Below, piece by piece: positions 36,836 through 46,337 of a stretch of 64,000 nt of DNA. The stretch spans positions 124,001 through 188,000 of the forward strand of contig NZ_JAFVMF010000003.1 of NCBI RefSeq assembly GCF_017377715.1. Reading direction: 5' to 3'. The translations under genes and the position numbers were made by a program. This stretch comes from Acetobacter sacchari (GTDB lineage: Bacteria > Pseudomonadota > Alphaproteobacteria > Acetobacterales > Acetobacteraceae). Under the pieces are notes generated by a model. That model saw only the letters and a list, made by a program, of their open reading frames with translations. It did not search any database and was not told where the DNA came from. Positions within the stretch are counted from its first letter, which is position 1; every line of letters begins with the position of its first letter.

Positions 36836-37063
36836 GTGCGGCGTCATCCGTAGTTCATGCTCAGGGCGTCACGCTCTGACGCGCCCTGAACGTCTGGTCC
36901 AGATACAACAGAATAGGCAGGGGCGCAGGCGGGCGCAATGACCGACGGTCCATAGCGTCTGTCGGTCCACAGAGCAGCATCGCTTTATATTGCGCGAAAC
37001 GACTGGGGGCGGGGAGCGCCAAAGTCATTGCCGAGCGACGGTCTGAGGTCCTATCTCAGAAGC

Positions 37064-37600
37064 ATGATCGTTCTCAGACACTGCGAAAGCGAGTTCAATC
37101 GCCTGTTCACTGCCACGCGGCGCGATCCAGGCATCTCCGATCCACCCTTGTCCACTCATGGTCTGGCACAGGCGGATGGGTTGGTGACTGCGCTGGCCGG
37201 GCAGAAAATTCGCCGGATTCTCGTCTCTCCGTTCACGCGCGCCCTGCAAACTGCCGCGCCGGTTGCGCGAGCGCTTTCCCTGACGCCTCAGGTGCGCCCG
37301 CTCATCCGGGAGCGCGCGGCGTTTTCGTGCGATATCGGCTCCCCGCCTGCTCAACTGGCGTTGCAATGGCCAGGACTCGATTTCTCCGGACTGGAGGAGC
37401 AGTGGTGGACTGAAGGCGTTGAAACGCCTGAGGAAGTCGAGGAGCGTGCCGCCCTCTTCCGCGCGGAGATGGCGGCGGACCCGGAGTGGCCGCACACGCT
37501 GGTCGTGTCCCACTGGGGCTTTCTCGTCGCCTTCGCTCGCGTCAGCATGGAGAACGGGAGCTGGCGTCGCCTCGACCCGACGGCGCCTTTGACGCACTGA
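37064..37600 (+). CDS. Histidine phosphatase family protein
   Basis: About 178 residues with the histidine phosphatase (phosphoglycerate mutase-like) fold. The catalytic motif at the N terminus is LRHCESEFN, with cysteine where most members have glycine (RHG). SPFTRALQTAAPVA follows with the second phosphate-binding arginine, and the later VVSHWGFL carries the second catalytic histidine. Substrate is unknown. The ATG at 37064 places the motif five residues in, as normal. It is 115 bp upstream of secB on the same strand. Confidence 0.82.
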   Translation: MIVLRHCESEFNRLFTATRRDPGISDPPLSTHGLAQADGLVTALAGQKIRRILVSPFTRALQTAAPVARALSLTPQVRPLIRERAAFSCDIGSPPAQLALQWPGLDFSGLEEQWWTEGVETPEEVEERAALFRAEMAADPEWPHTLVVSHWGFLVAFARVSMENGSWRRLDPTAPLTH

Positions 37601-37715
37601 GCATACCGGGCTGAAGCTTCAATAATCTTCCGGCCGCGAGACGGTTGGCGAAGCGCGCACGCCATGCTACCGCCGCGAGAGCCCTACCACGGCACGAGAC
37701 GAAGGAATCGACCAC

Positions 37716-38225
37716 ATGTCCGACACGAACCAGACCATCGCCGAGGGCGCTCCGCCTGCTCTGCCGCTGGCGATCAACCTACAGTACACCAAGGACCTGT
37801 CGTTCGAGGTTCCGGCCGGGGCCGAAATTTTCGCCTCCCTGCGCGCCGCGCCGCAGATCTCGGTGAACATCGACGTTCAGGCGAACCGCCTGCAGAACGA
37901 CCAGCAGGTGTTCGAAGTCGCTCTGACCATCAAGTCGGAAGCGAGCGAAGCTCCTGAGACCGAGGGTGGTCCTGCTGGTCGCAAGGTGTTCATCGCCGAG
38001 TTGACCTATGCCGCTGTCGTCACGCTGACCAACGCGCCGCCGGAACTGGTCGAGCCGATGCTGCTCGTCGAAGTGCCGCGTCTGATTTTCCCCTACGCCC
38101 GCAATATCATGGGCGACGTGACGCGTGACGGCGGATTCCCGCCGGTTGTGCTGCAGCCGATCGACTTCGTCGCCCTGTGGCAGGCGCGTCGCGCCGAGTT
38201 CCCGCAGACAGCTGGCAACGCCTGA
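37716..38225 (+). CDS. secB: Protein-export chaperone SecB
   Basis: A 169-residue SecB, a cytoplasmic tetrameric chaperone that keeps preproteins unfolded for SecA. Conserved parts include LAINLQYTKDLSFEVP, the VALTIKSEA strand, the central FIAELTYAAVVTL segment, and LIFPYARNIMGDVTRDGGFPPVVLQPIDFVALWQ near the C terminus. Length is normal for alphaproteobacteria. It sits between a histidine phosphatase and a small lipoprotein gene, with the Tim44-like gene nearby, a usual setting. Confidence 0.96.
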   Translation: MSDTNQTIAEGAPPALPLAINLQYTKDLSFEVPAGAEIFASLRAAPQISVNIDVQANRLQNDQQVFEVALTIKSEASEAPETEGGPAGRKVFIAELTYAAVVTLTNAPPELVEPMLLVEVPRLIFPYARNIMGDVTRDGGFPPVVLQPIDFVALWQARRAEFPQTAGNA

Positions 38226-38272
38226 TCGGGTTGATTCACCCTTCGGGACGTAAGGTGAGGATTATCGACGCG

Positions 38273-38710
38273 ATGCACAGGCTTAATTCTCCGACGTTTT
38301 CGCGTTTCTCCCTGCGTTCCGGCTCTGGTCTGCGGCGTTCGGCGCTGCTGCCGGTTCTGGCTTTTTGTCTTGCAGGTCTATCTGGTTGCGCGGACACCGA
38401 GTCCGCCTCCCAACCTGCAGCTGACGCTCAGCCGCCTGCGGAGGCGCCAAAGCGCATACCGCCGCAGGACTTCCCGCCTGGCACAGTCGCGGAAATTCCG
38501 CCGCCCGAGGGAACAAAGCTGGTCAATGATCCCTCTGCGCCAAACAATACGCCGCTTTGTGGCGCTGCGGCGCAGGAAGCCAACGCGACTGGCGCATCGA
38601 TTTATCCCCAGCCTTTGTCGAGTGGCGACAGCTGCGTACAAAACGCCTGCTTCGACCCGGCGACGTTAACCTACATCGCGTCTGACGGCACGCGACGCGT
38701 CTGCCGGTAA
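38273..38710 (+). CDS. Small lipoprotein of unknown function
   Basis: About 145 residues. The N terminus has a signal sequence LLPVLAFCLAGLSGC with the lipobox LSGC, so the mature protein should be lipid-anchored through Cys near residue 40. The mature part is short, rich in Pro and Ala, and holds four further cysteines near the end (PLCGAAAQ, SCVQNACFD, RRVCR), probably two disulfides in the periplasm. I do not recognise the family. The ATG at 38273 was chosen; longer versions overlap secB. It may be co-transcribed with secB. Confidence 0.7.
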   Translation: MHRLNSPTFSRFSLRSGSGLRRSALLPVLAFCLAGLSGCADTESASQPAADAQPPAEAPKRIPPQDFPPGTVAEIPPPEGTKLVNDPSAPNNTPLCGAAAQEANATGASIYPQPLSSGDSCVQNACFDPATLTYIASDGTRRVCR

Positions 38711-39103
38711 CCGACCCGGCAGATCGGCTGAAAATTTTGCCACAGCAAAAATAGCGTTTTATTCGCACGCCGAGATAGGCAGGGGCGTTCGTAGGCGCAC
38801 CAGTCAAAGAAGGTGTCTGATGAAGCTTGAACGGCCGTTTGCCAGCCTGACATTTTTGCAAGCTCGAGCGTTTTCCTACCGACGGTAGGCGTCGCGGACG
38901 AGCGACGTGAAAATTCTCAGATTTCCCAAACATCGCTGCCGCGACATGCAAGCTTGTTAATGCAGAAAATGTTCTGCTGACAGCTGCGTTGACGCGCTAC
39001 TCTCCGCAGGACGTAATGGTTCTTCGACTGACACGGTTATTTCGCCAGTAATTGGATCATTGCTCGTGCGTTTCGGGCGTCGGTCTTACGTCACGGTGCG
39101 GCG
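38711..39103. other. Intergenic region between convergent lipoprotein and kinase genes
   Basis: A 393-bp stretch between the 3' ends of convergent genes. A short perfect hairpin CCTACC-GAC-GGTAGG lies at 38875-38889. No gene is supported. Confidence 0.35.
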
Positions 39104-40024
39104 TTAGCGCCGCTCGCTCTCACATTCAAGGCAAGCGGCGCCGAGCAGCCCGGCGTCTCTGCCCAAAACTGCTTGTACAACCAACGGCGCATCACACTGC
39201 ACCAGAATTTTCTGCCGCACGCCGCGATCGATCGCGGCGATCAGGGCGGCAGAGCCGCCGAGGCCGCCTCCCACGGGAATGATCGTAGCGCCTGTCGTAT
39301 TCACGACCAACGCGAGCGCAGATCCAAGGTAGGCGAGATAGATGTCCATAGTCCGCCCGGCCTCAGGCTCGCCGCTCTCCCACTGCGTCAGTATCTCCCT
39401 GCTGGTCGCCGCCGAACCGCCAGCCCACAAATGCAGGCGCTCAAGCGCCCGCGCGCCGGCAATGGTGTCGAGGCAGCCGGTCTGTCCGCATCCGCATCGA
39501 AATGAAGGAATGACGCCGGAAAGGTCGAGTCCGGGTGGCGTCGCCGGAGGGGGGATGATGAATGGTCCATGTCCCCATTCCCCCGTCACGCCGCCAAGGC
39601 CGCGCACGAGACGCCCATCGATCACCAGGCCACCGCCGACGCCTGTGCCGAGAATGACGCCGAACACATTCTTATGGCCGCGAGCGACGCCAAAACGCGC
39701 CTCCGCCAGCGCGAAGCAATCTGCGTCGTTGGCGATCAGAACCTTTCGCTGCGTGCGTTCCTGCAAAAGCGACGTTAGCGGCGCGTTCGCCAGGCATGGA
39801 ATATTTGCGGCGTGGACGACGCCAGTTTCAGGGTTTTCGACGCCGGCGATGGCGATGTGCAGGGCGACGTCAGGCCATGGTGCACAAAGTTTCGTCAGGA
39901 TGTCGGCAAATGCTCGTATATCGTGGATCGGAGTCGGTTCAGCCTGACGGTGGGCGACGCGGCCGTCCGGGCTGACGACTGCGAAATCAATAAAGGAGCC
40001 GCCGATATCCGCGCATAGAATCAT
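39104..40024 (-). CDS. nagK: ROK-family N-acetylglucosamine kinase
   Basis: A 306-residue ROK kinase. The ATP-binding loop is CADIGGSFIDFAVV at the N terminus; the sugar-binding region contains ANDADCFALAEARFG; the catalytic GTGVGGGLVIDGRL and the GEWGHGPF motif follow, and the zinc motif is FRCGCGQTGCLDTIAGA. It phosphorylates a sugar at O6, most likely N-acetylglucosamine given the nag locus next door. It is divergent from the ROK repressor gene, with 192 bp between starts that should hold both promoters. Confidence 0.85.
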   Translation of the reverse strand: MILCADIGGSFIDFAVVSPDGRVAHRQAEPTPIHDIRAFADILTKLCAPWPDVALHIAIAGVENPETGVVHAANIPCLANAPLTSLLQERTQRKVLIANDADCFALAEARFGVARGHKNVFGVILGTGVGGGLVIDGRLVRGLGGVTGEWGHGPFIIPPPATPPGLDLSGVIPSFRCGCGQTGCLDTIAGARALERLHLWAGGSAATSREILTQWESGEPEAGRTMDIYLAYLGSALALVVNTTGATIIPVGGGLGGSAALIAAIDRGVRQKILVQCDAPLVVQAVLGRDAGLLGAACLECESERR

Positions 40025-40216
40025 AGAGGTTTCCGCATCTCTGTCTCACGCTCTTCGATCTGCGTGGAAGGCTCCGTCGATTGAATTCGGTTATCGAACG
40101 TCCGGTTTTTTGTAAATAAGACACAATGATTGCGCCGCAAATGGTTCATTTCATAAAAAAATGGTAGGCGTCATTTTCCCGCCGTTCTGTGGACGGACGC
40201 TGCTACTGGAGCCGCT

Positions 40217-41356
40217 ATGCTTTCGCCCGGCCATTACCAGATACTAACGACTCTCAGCCGCGGCGGACCGTGCAGTCGCACAGACCTCGCCCGCACACTG
40301 GGTGTCAGCAAGGCGAGTATCTCGGGACTCGTGCGGGATTTGTTGAACCAGAATATCCTGTGTGAGCAGGAGCTTGTGTTTGGAGTCGGGCGACCGTCTG
40401 TTTCGCTGGCGGTGCGCGCCGACGCAGCGAGTTTCATAGGCGTGTCCCTGCAGCAGGATCCGGCCGTGCTGGTGCTGACCGACCTGCACGGCTCTGTGCT
40501 GGCGCGTGTGGAGGTGCCGCGCGCGGAGGACCCGGATCTGTGCGTTGAAAGTCTGGTCGACGCAATTGATCAATTGCGTGCTGCGGGCGGCGCATCGACC
40601 GAGCGGCTGTCAGGCGTGGGTGTGGCGCTCCCCGGATTCGTTTCGCATGATCGCCATACCTGTGTCGCCTCAACAGCGCTTGGCTGGCGCAATGTCGATA
40701 TCGGCGCGGCGCTGACAGAGCGCACTGGGCTGCCGACCTGGGTGGAAAATGACGCCAATGCGTTGATTCTGGGCGAACAATTATTCGGCCCATTGCGCGG
40801 AAGTCCTGATTTCAGCATGGTCTTCGTCAGCTACGGCATCGGTTGCGCGCACATCGTCAACAGGCGCCTGTTACGCGGCAACGCGGGCGGCGCTGGCGAA
40901 ATATCGCATGCTCCCATAGCTATCGAAGGGTTCGGGGCCGCCCCTTGTCGTTGCGGCAACAAAGGGTGCCTTGAAACGGTCGCGTCCCTTCTGGCGATCA
41001 CCAATGCCGCGCGTCGAGCGGGGTTGCCTGAGGAGATCGGTCCGCTGGCTGCTCTGGCGGCGAAAGGGCAGCCGGATGCGCTGGCGTTGCTGCATCGGGC
41101 AGGATCGGCGCTAGGCCTGGCCACGGCGCAACTGATTCAGATGCTGGATCCCAGCCACGTCGTGGTGATGCTGGACCCGGCGCTGCACGATAGCGTTTTC
41201 GCTCATGCGCTGCGCAAGGAAGCGGATTCCCATATTCTCCACCGGGAGGGACCGGGGACGATGGTTACGTTCCGCGACTTTGCGCCAGACAACTTCGCCA
41301 GCGGCGCGGCGAGTCTCGCCGCACGCTACTTCATTTCCGGCTCGGATGAATTGTAA
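40217..41356 (+). CDS. ROK-family transcriptional repressor (NagC-like)
   Basis: A 379-residue regulator with an N-terminal winged helix-turn-helix (YQILTTLSRGGPCSRTDLARTLGVSKASISGLVRDLL) and a ROK sugar-binding domain. The zinc-binding motif reads PCRCGNKGCLETVAS, as in NagC and Mlc. Effector is likely N-acetylglucosamine or its 6-phosphate, relieving repression of the neighbouring genes. It faces away from nagK and precedes the TonB receptor gene by 234 bp. Confidence 0.87.
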   Translation: MLSPGHYQILTTLSRGGPCSRTDLARTLGVSKASISGLVRDLLNQNILCEQELVFGVGRPSVSLAVRADAASFIGVSLQQDPAVLVLTDLHGSVLARVEVPRAEDPDLCVESLVDAIDQLRAAGGASTERLSGVGVALPGFVSHDRHTCVASTALGWRNVDIGAALTERTGLPTWVENDANALILGEQLFGPLRGSPDFSMVFVSYGIGCAHIVNRRLLRGNAGGAGEISHAPIAIEGFGAAPCRCGNKGCLETVASLLAITNAARRAGLPEEIGPLAALAAKGQPDALALLHRAGSALGLATAQLIQMLDPSHVVVMLDPALHDSVFAHALRKEADSHILHREGPGTMVTFRDFAPDNFASGAASLAARYFISGSDEL

Positions 41357-41403
41357 GGCGTGCGCGTCTCGGTTTTCAGTGCAGGCTGATTGTCGTCTGC
41401 GCC

Positions 41404-41444
41404 CTCATTGTGCGACAGAAATGTGACATTTTCACAACAATGAG
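41404..41444. promoter_or_regulatory. Nested palindrome upstream of the TonB receptor gene
   Basis: CTCATTGT at 41404-41411 is complementary to ACAATGAG at 41437-41444, and inside is AATGT-G-ACATT at 41420-41430. The position, between the ROK repressor gene and the TonB receptor gene, suits either a repressor operator or the repressor's terminator. This is not experimentally known. Confidence 0.45.
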
Positions 41445-41590
41445 CTGGGTACGAAACGGAAATAATTTGTTTATATGATAAATTAATATATGAGGCTTTT
41501 GTAGATATTGCGGACAAAAGCGCGCCTGATCATTCTAATTTCAGGTTGGCAACGAACGGAGGCGCCGTTCGAATTGAGGAATAGAGCGCG

Positions 41591-44011
41591 ATGCGAGTGT
41601 CCCTACGACAGATTTCAGTGTCCTGCACGGTTCTTATCGGGCTTTTTGGAGTAGGCGCTCATGCGCAGACGGCTCCAAAAGTTAAGGCGGTTGGCAAGGG
41701 CAATGTTCGTCACGCATCCGCTGCGGCGGCGGATGCGCCGTCCGCAAGCGGTCTGTCCGCGTCGGTTCTGGGGCAGTTCACGCAGACGCCAGAGGAAATT
41801 TCGGTAAAGGGTGGTCTTCCTGCGGCGACGGGTATCACAAACCGTACTCCGGGCGGCGGATTGATGCCGGTCCAGACGGCGCCCCGCTCGCAGAGCGGCG
41901 TCACGCGCGATTTCATCGCCAAACAGTCGCCGACGTCCAATATCGCGTCCCTGATCGCCGATCTTCCGGGCGCCACAATGTCGTCGCAGGATCCGCTGGG
42001 CATGACCGGTGATCACATCACCATGCGCGGCATGAACGAGACCCAGATCGGCTACCTGTTCGAGGGCGCCCCGCTGGCGGATCCGATTAACTACGCGCCG
42101 TATACCACCATGTTGGTGGATACGGAAAACCTCGGCTCTGTCACGGTGTCGCAGGGGCAGCCGGATCTGAACGCCCCGTTCTATAACGCCGTTGGCGGAC
42201 AGATCACCGCGACAGAGATCAATCCGTCGCATAAAGCCGGAGGATTTATCGAGGCAGGCGGAGGAACGCATAGCGCCAACAAGGAATTCCTTCGTCTGGA
42301 AACAGGCGATATCGGAAACACCGGTATTCGTGGTTTCGTGTCGTTCTCGCATTCCGGCTATAACAACTTCCGCGGCCCGGGCGGGCTGTTTCGCTATCAC
42401 CTTGATTCGAAATTCGTAAAGGAATGGGGTCAGGGCAACAGCATCGCCGCTGTATTCTCCTACAACCGGCAGGAGGCTACGTCCTGGCGTGAGCCAACCA
42501 AGGCTCAGTGGAAAGAGTATGGTCTTGGCTTCAACTATGCGTCCCAGTTCACGCCCGGCGATAGCACGTATTACAAGCTGAACCGCAGCAACCTGAACAG
42601 CCAGCTGATTGTGCTGCCGATGCACTTCACGCTGGCCGACAAGCTGAAGCTGCAGGTGACGCCGTATTACGTGCATCAGTTCGGTCCGTCGCTCGGCGGT
42701 GAGAATATCCCGGCCTCAGGCGGTTATTACGGAACGCAGCAGTATGGCACCATCACTGCTGGCACCAATGTCAATGGCAACATCCTCACCTCCAGCCGCG
42801 ATCCGTGGAATCAGAAAACGGGTGGCATCAACGTCTCCGCTGACTGGGCGATCACGAAGTCGAACACCTTCTCGTTCGGCTGGTGGTACGCATACACGAC
42901 GCATGAGGAGCTTTCGGATTTCCGCCCGGTCTATGCCAACGGGCAGGGATGGTCGGGCGACGTCATCACAGTCAACGGAAAGATTCTTTCCGGCTATGAC
43001 CTGAACTTCGTCCAGCAGGTCAATACGCTGTTCATTGCCGACACCCAGAAGCTGTTTCATGACAAGTTGACCCTCAGCGCCGGTTTCCGTGTCGCGATGG
43101 TGTCACGTCAGGGCACGAACCTGATCCCCGGCGCTGATCCGTACAAGTTGCAAGGCAATTACTTCGAACCGTTGCCGCAGTTTGCCGCCAGCTATCAGAT
43201 CACGCCGCATGATCAGGTCTATATCAACGGCACCACTTCTTTCCGTGCGCCGGAATCGGTCGAGGCTTATTCTCAGATTTTCGACCCGAACAGCTCGCAC
43301 GCCGTCGAGCAGCCGTCGAGCCTGAAGCCGGAATACTCAATCGGTGAAGAAATCGGGTATCGCCATCAGGGGTCGTTCTATAACTTCCAAGCGTCGTTCT
43401 TCAATTACAACATGACGAACCATCAGGTGACGTCGAGCGGCTACATCCCGAACACCAACATGCTGATCTCAAGTCCGATCAACGTCGGCGGCGAGACCGC
43501 GCGCGGCGTTCAGGCGGAACTGGGCTTCAAGCGGTGGCATCACTTCGCCCCCTATTTCTCAGGGCAGTATCTGCATGCGACCTTTGACAACAACTACAAC
43601 ACGGGTTCGGGCTTGCTGCCGACAGCAGGAAAAACTGCCGTCGGTTCGCCGAAATTTACTGGCGCTATTGGCCTGAGCTATGACGACGGCACCTATTTCG
43701 GAAACTTCCAGCTGCGTTACGTGGACACCCAGTACACGACATTCATGAACGACCAGAAGATGCCAGCATACCTGACGTCCGACGTCACGCTTGGCTATCG
43801 CTTCAAATCTTACGGACGCGTTCGCCATCCGCAGATTCAGTTGAACCTGATGAATATCGGCGACAACAAATATCTGTCCGGCGCCGCTAGCTATACGGCC
43901 AGCGCCAATTCGCGCGTGACCTCGACCGGCGCGACTTACGCTGGCAGCTCGCCGACTTATATGGTCGCCGGTAACTTTGCGGCTTTTGTGTCCCTCTCGG
44001 CAGGGTTCTGA
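41591..44011 (+). CDS. TonB-dependent outer-membrane receptor, probably for (chito)oligosaccharides
   Basis: An 806-residue outer-membrane transporter. The signal peptide ends at HAQTA near residue 28; a TonB-box-like EEISVKG lies near residue 71; the plug domain includes the DLPGATMSSQDPLGMTGDHITMRG segment; a 22-stranded barrel follows and ends with the aromatic C terminus AFVSLSAGF needed for barrel assembly. GAGGAA precedes the ATG. Location between the ROK repressor and the sugar permease/nagB genes points to uptake of GlcNAc oligomers. Iron siderophore uptake is less likely but cannot be ruled out by sequence. Confidence 0.87.
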   Translation: MRVSLRQISVSCTVLIGLFGVGAHAQTAPKVKAVGKGNVRHASAAAADAPSASGLSASVLGQFTQTPEEISVKGGLPAATGITNRTPGGGLMPVQTAPRSQSGVTRDFIAKQSPTSNIASLIADLPGATMSSQDPLGMTGDHITMRGMNETQIGYLFEGAPLADPINYAPYTTMLVDTENLGSVTVSQGQPDLNAPFYNAVGGQITATEINPSHKAGGFIEAGGGTHSANKEFLRLETGDIGNTGIRGFVSFSHSGYNNFRGPGGLFRYHLDSKFVKEWGQGNSIAAVFSYNRQEATSWREPTKAQWKEYGLGFNYASQFTPGDSTYYKLNRSNLNSQLIVLPMHFTLADKLKLQVTPYYVHQFGPSLGGENIPASGGYYGTQQYGTITAGTNVNGNILTSSRDPWNQKTGGINVSADWAITKSNTFSFGWWYAYTTHEELSDFRPVYANGQGWSGDVITVNGKILSGYDLNFVQQVNTLFIADTQKLFHDKLTLSAGFRVAMVSRQGTNLIPGADPYKLQGNYFEPLPQFAASYQITPHDQVYINGTTSFRAPESVEAYSQIFDPNSSHAVEQPSSLKPEYSIGEEIGYRHQGSFYNFQASFFNYNMTNHQVTSSGYIPNTNMLISSPINVGGETARGVQAELGFKRWHHFAPYFSGQYLHATFDNNYNTGSGLLPTAGKTAVGSPKFTGAIGLSYDDGTYFGNFQLRYVDTQYTTFMNDQKMPAYLTSDVTLGYRFKSYGRVRHPQIQLNLMNIGDNKYLSGAASYTASANSRVTSTGATYAGSSPTYMVAGNFAAFVSLSAGF

Positions 44012-44217
44012 TGTTAAGCAACGGCTGCATGTCCCGCAGCCGTCGCGCCTATTTTACGCGTTGACGCCGGATCCCGGTAAACCGTGGCGTGCCACGGCTT
44101 ACCGGGCATGTTGTCATCGCTGACGGTTTTCGTCCGATCGCATGATGTTCTAGAACGGACGACCGAACGGGACGGGGCGCCTCTGCGCAGCGCCTCCTGA
44201 AAACAGGGAGTAAGGCG

Positions 44218-45528
44218 TTGCGGAAAATGATCGAGAGCCCGGCTGGCTCCTATGGCTGGCGGCCGGTGCTCATCATGGCGGCGCTGTTCTTCAGCATCGG
44301 CTTCGTGACCTGGTTGAACGGCCCGCTCATCACCTTTGTGCAGGTGGCCTTCAGCCTTGACGATGTCACGGCTTTTCTCGTGCCGATGTGTTTCTATCTG
44401 GCGTATTTTTTCTTCCCGCTTCCCGCGACGATGCTTTCCCGAAAGATCGGGCTTCGCAAGGGGCTGATCGTCGCTCTCTTCGTCATGGCGGCGGGGACCG
44501 CTCTTTTCGGCGAGTGCGTCACGGCGCGATTCTACGCCGGGGCGCTTGGGGGACTGACGGTCATCGGCGCAGGGCTCTCCCTGTTGCAGATCACGGTCAA
44601 CCCTTATGTCAGCCTTCTTGGCGACCATGACCGCGCGGCGCAGCGCATCGCCATCATGGGCACGGCCAACAAGTTCGCTGGCATTCTGGCCCCCATGCTG
44701 TTCGCCGTGCTGGTCATGCCGCATGTGAGCGACGTCGCCGCCAGTCTTCGCACCATTCCTGCGGGGCCCGAACGCGACACGATTCTGGCTAATTTCGCGC
44801 ACGCAGTTCATACGCCTTATGCGGCGATGGCCGGGGTGCTGGTCCTGCTTGCCATACTTGTGACGCGGTCTTCGCTTCCTGAAATTTCTCTTGAAGCGGC
44901 GACGCCGGCAGTCTCAGGCGCGCGCGCGCATCCGCTCTGGCTCGCCACCGGGGTGCTGTCGATGTTTCTTTACGTCGGCGTCGAAGTTCTCGCTGGCGAC
45001 GCGATCGGACTTTACGGACGTTCGTTCGGGTTGTCCCTGGACGTCACCAAATATCTGACGGCGCTCACGCTTGCCGCCATGATGGCGGGGTACCTAGTCG
45101 GCATGGTCGTCGTGCCCCGTTTCGTCACGCAGAGACGCTATACGGTGTTCTGCTGCGTTCTCGGCATCGCGTTCTGCCTGCTGGCGTTATTCGCCTCCGC
45201 GACGTCCGGCTCCGGAATCGCGCCGGTCCTGTGCGTGGCGCTGCTTGGGTTCGCCAACGCGATGATTCTGCCAGCGCTTTTCCCGGTTGTGCTGGCCGAG
45301 GCCGGAGCGGACCCGGGAACGGCGACGGCCTTTCTGGTCATGGCTTATTCCGGCGGCGCCGTCATACCGCAGATCTTTGTCCATCTCGCGCCCCGCATCG
45401 GTGTTCCCGAGGCGTTCATGGCGCTGGCCATACCGTGCTATGTCGTCATCGCTGGCTGGATGCTCGCCTTTATGGCGCGCGCGGCCGAGACGTCCTCCCC
45501 GGCAGGCCTGAAGCTTACGGAAGGTTGA
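44218..45528 (+). CDS. MFS sugar permease (NagP/FucP-like)
   Basis: A 436-residue major facilitator with twelve predicted membrane helices. It resembles the FucP/GluP/NagP subgroup, with GAGLSLLQITVNPYVSLLG near residue 120 and a matching FANAMILPALFPVVLAEAG segment in the second half. It probably imports N-acetylglucosamine or a related sugar through the inner membrane by proton symport. The TTG at 44218 is seven bases after GGGAG, while the ATG at 44227 is sixteen bases away, so TTG looks like the better start. nagB begins five bases after its stop. Confidence 0.83.
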   Translation: MRKMIESPAGSYGWRPVLIMAALFFSIGFVTWLNGPLITFVQVAFSLDDVTAFLVPMCFYLAYFFFPLPATMLSRKIGLRKGLIVALFVMAAGTALFGECVTARFYAGALGGLTVIGAGLSLLQITVNPYVSLLGDHDRAAQRIAIMGTANKFAGILAPMLFAVLVMPHVSDVAASLRTIPAGPERDTILANFAHAVHTPYAAMAGVLVLLAILVTRSSLPEISLEAATPAVSGARAHPLWLATGVLSMFLYVGVEVLAGDAIGLYGRSFGLSLDVTKYLTALTLAAMMAGYLVGMVVVPRFVTQRRYTVFCCVLGIAFCLLALFASATSGSGIAPVLCVALLGFANAMILPALFPVVLAEAGADPGTATAFLVMAYSGGAVIPQIFVHLAPRIGVPEAFMALAIPCYVVIAGWMLAFMARAAETSSPAGLKLTEG

Positions 45529-45533
45529 TAAGC

Positions 45534-46337
45534 ATGAAACTGGTCATCTGCCCGGATGCAGCCGCTGCCCGCGCGGTGGCGGCGCGCGTCATCGCTCGTC
45601 AGATCCGTCGCAAGCCGTCCTCCGTTCTGGGACTTGCCACCGGACGGACGATGGAGGCGATCTATCAATTGCTCGTCCGGGAGCATGCCGAGCTTGGTCT
45701 CGATTTTTCCGAAGTCACCACGTTCAACCTTGACGAATATGTCGGACTGCCGGGCTCACACGAGCAGTCTTATCGCCATTATATGCGCGCGCATCTGTTC
45801 GATCGGGTGAATATTCGCTCTGAACACGCGCACGTCCCTGACGGCGCTGCCGCCAATCCGGACGTAGAAGCTTTGGCTTACGAAGCTGCGATCGTTTCCA
45901 GCGGCGGCATCGATCTGCAATTGCTTGGGCTAGGGGAAAACGGTCACATCGGCTTCAACGAACCGCTGTCGGCGCTGCGCTCACGCACTCGAGCCGTTAC
46001 GCTCGACCGCGCCACGCGGGAGCAGAATGCGGGCATGTTCGGCGGCGATCCGGATTGCGTCCCTGCTCGTGCGTTGACCATGGGCACCGGCACGATCCTC
46101 GACGCCCGCGAAACGCTGATGGTCGTCACGGGAGCGGCCAAGGCGGATATTCTTGCGCGCGTCGTGGAGGGGCCTGTTTCCGCCTTCGTGCCGGGATCGG
46201 CCTTGCAATTGCACGAGCGTTGCCTGGTCGTGCTTGACGAGGCTGCAGCGTCTGGCCTGACGCAGCGCGACGTGATCGCCTGGCAGATGAGCCACGACCC
46301 GGAACTGACGGCGTTGCTTGAGGCCGTGCAAGGGTGA
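45534..46337 (+). CDS. nagB: Glucosamine-6-phosphate deaminase
   Basis: A 267-residue deaminase converting glucosamine-6-phosphate to fructose-6-phosphate and ammonia in the cytoplasm. Signature motifs are LATGRTMEAIYQLL (phosphate loop), TFNLDEYVGL with the catalytic Asp, and LGLGENGHIGFNEP with the catalytic His and Glu. The ATG at 45534 follows the permease stop by five bases, and the stop overlaps the next gene by ATGA. It is the central enzyme of the nag operon. Confidence 0.95.
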   Translation: MKLVICPDAAAARAVAARVIARQIRRKPSSVLGLATGRTMEAIYQLLVREHAELGLDFSEVTTFNLDEYVGLPGSHEQSYRHYMRAHLFDRVNIRSEHAHVPDGAAANPDVEALAYEAAIVSSGGIDLQLLGLGENGHIGFNEPLSALRSRTRAVTLDRATREQNAGMFGGDPDCVPARALTMGTGTILDARETLMVVTGAAKADILARVVEGPVSAFVPGSALQLHERCLVVLDEAAASGLTQRDVIAWQMSHDPELTALLEAVQG

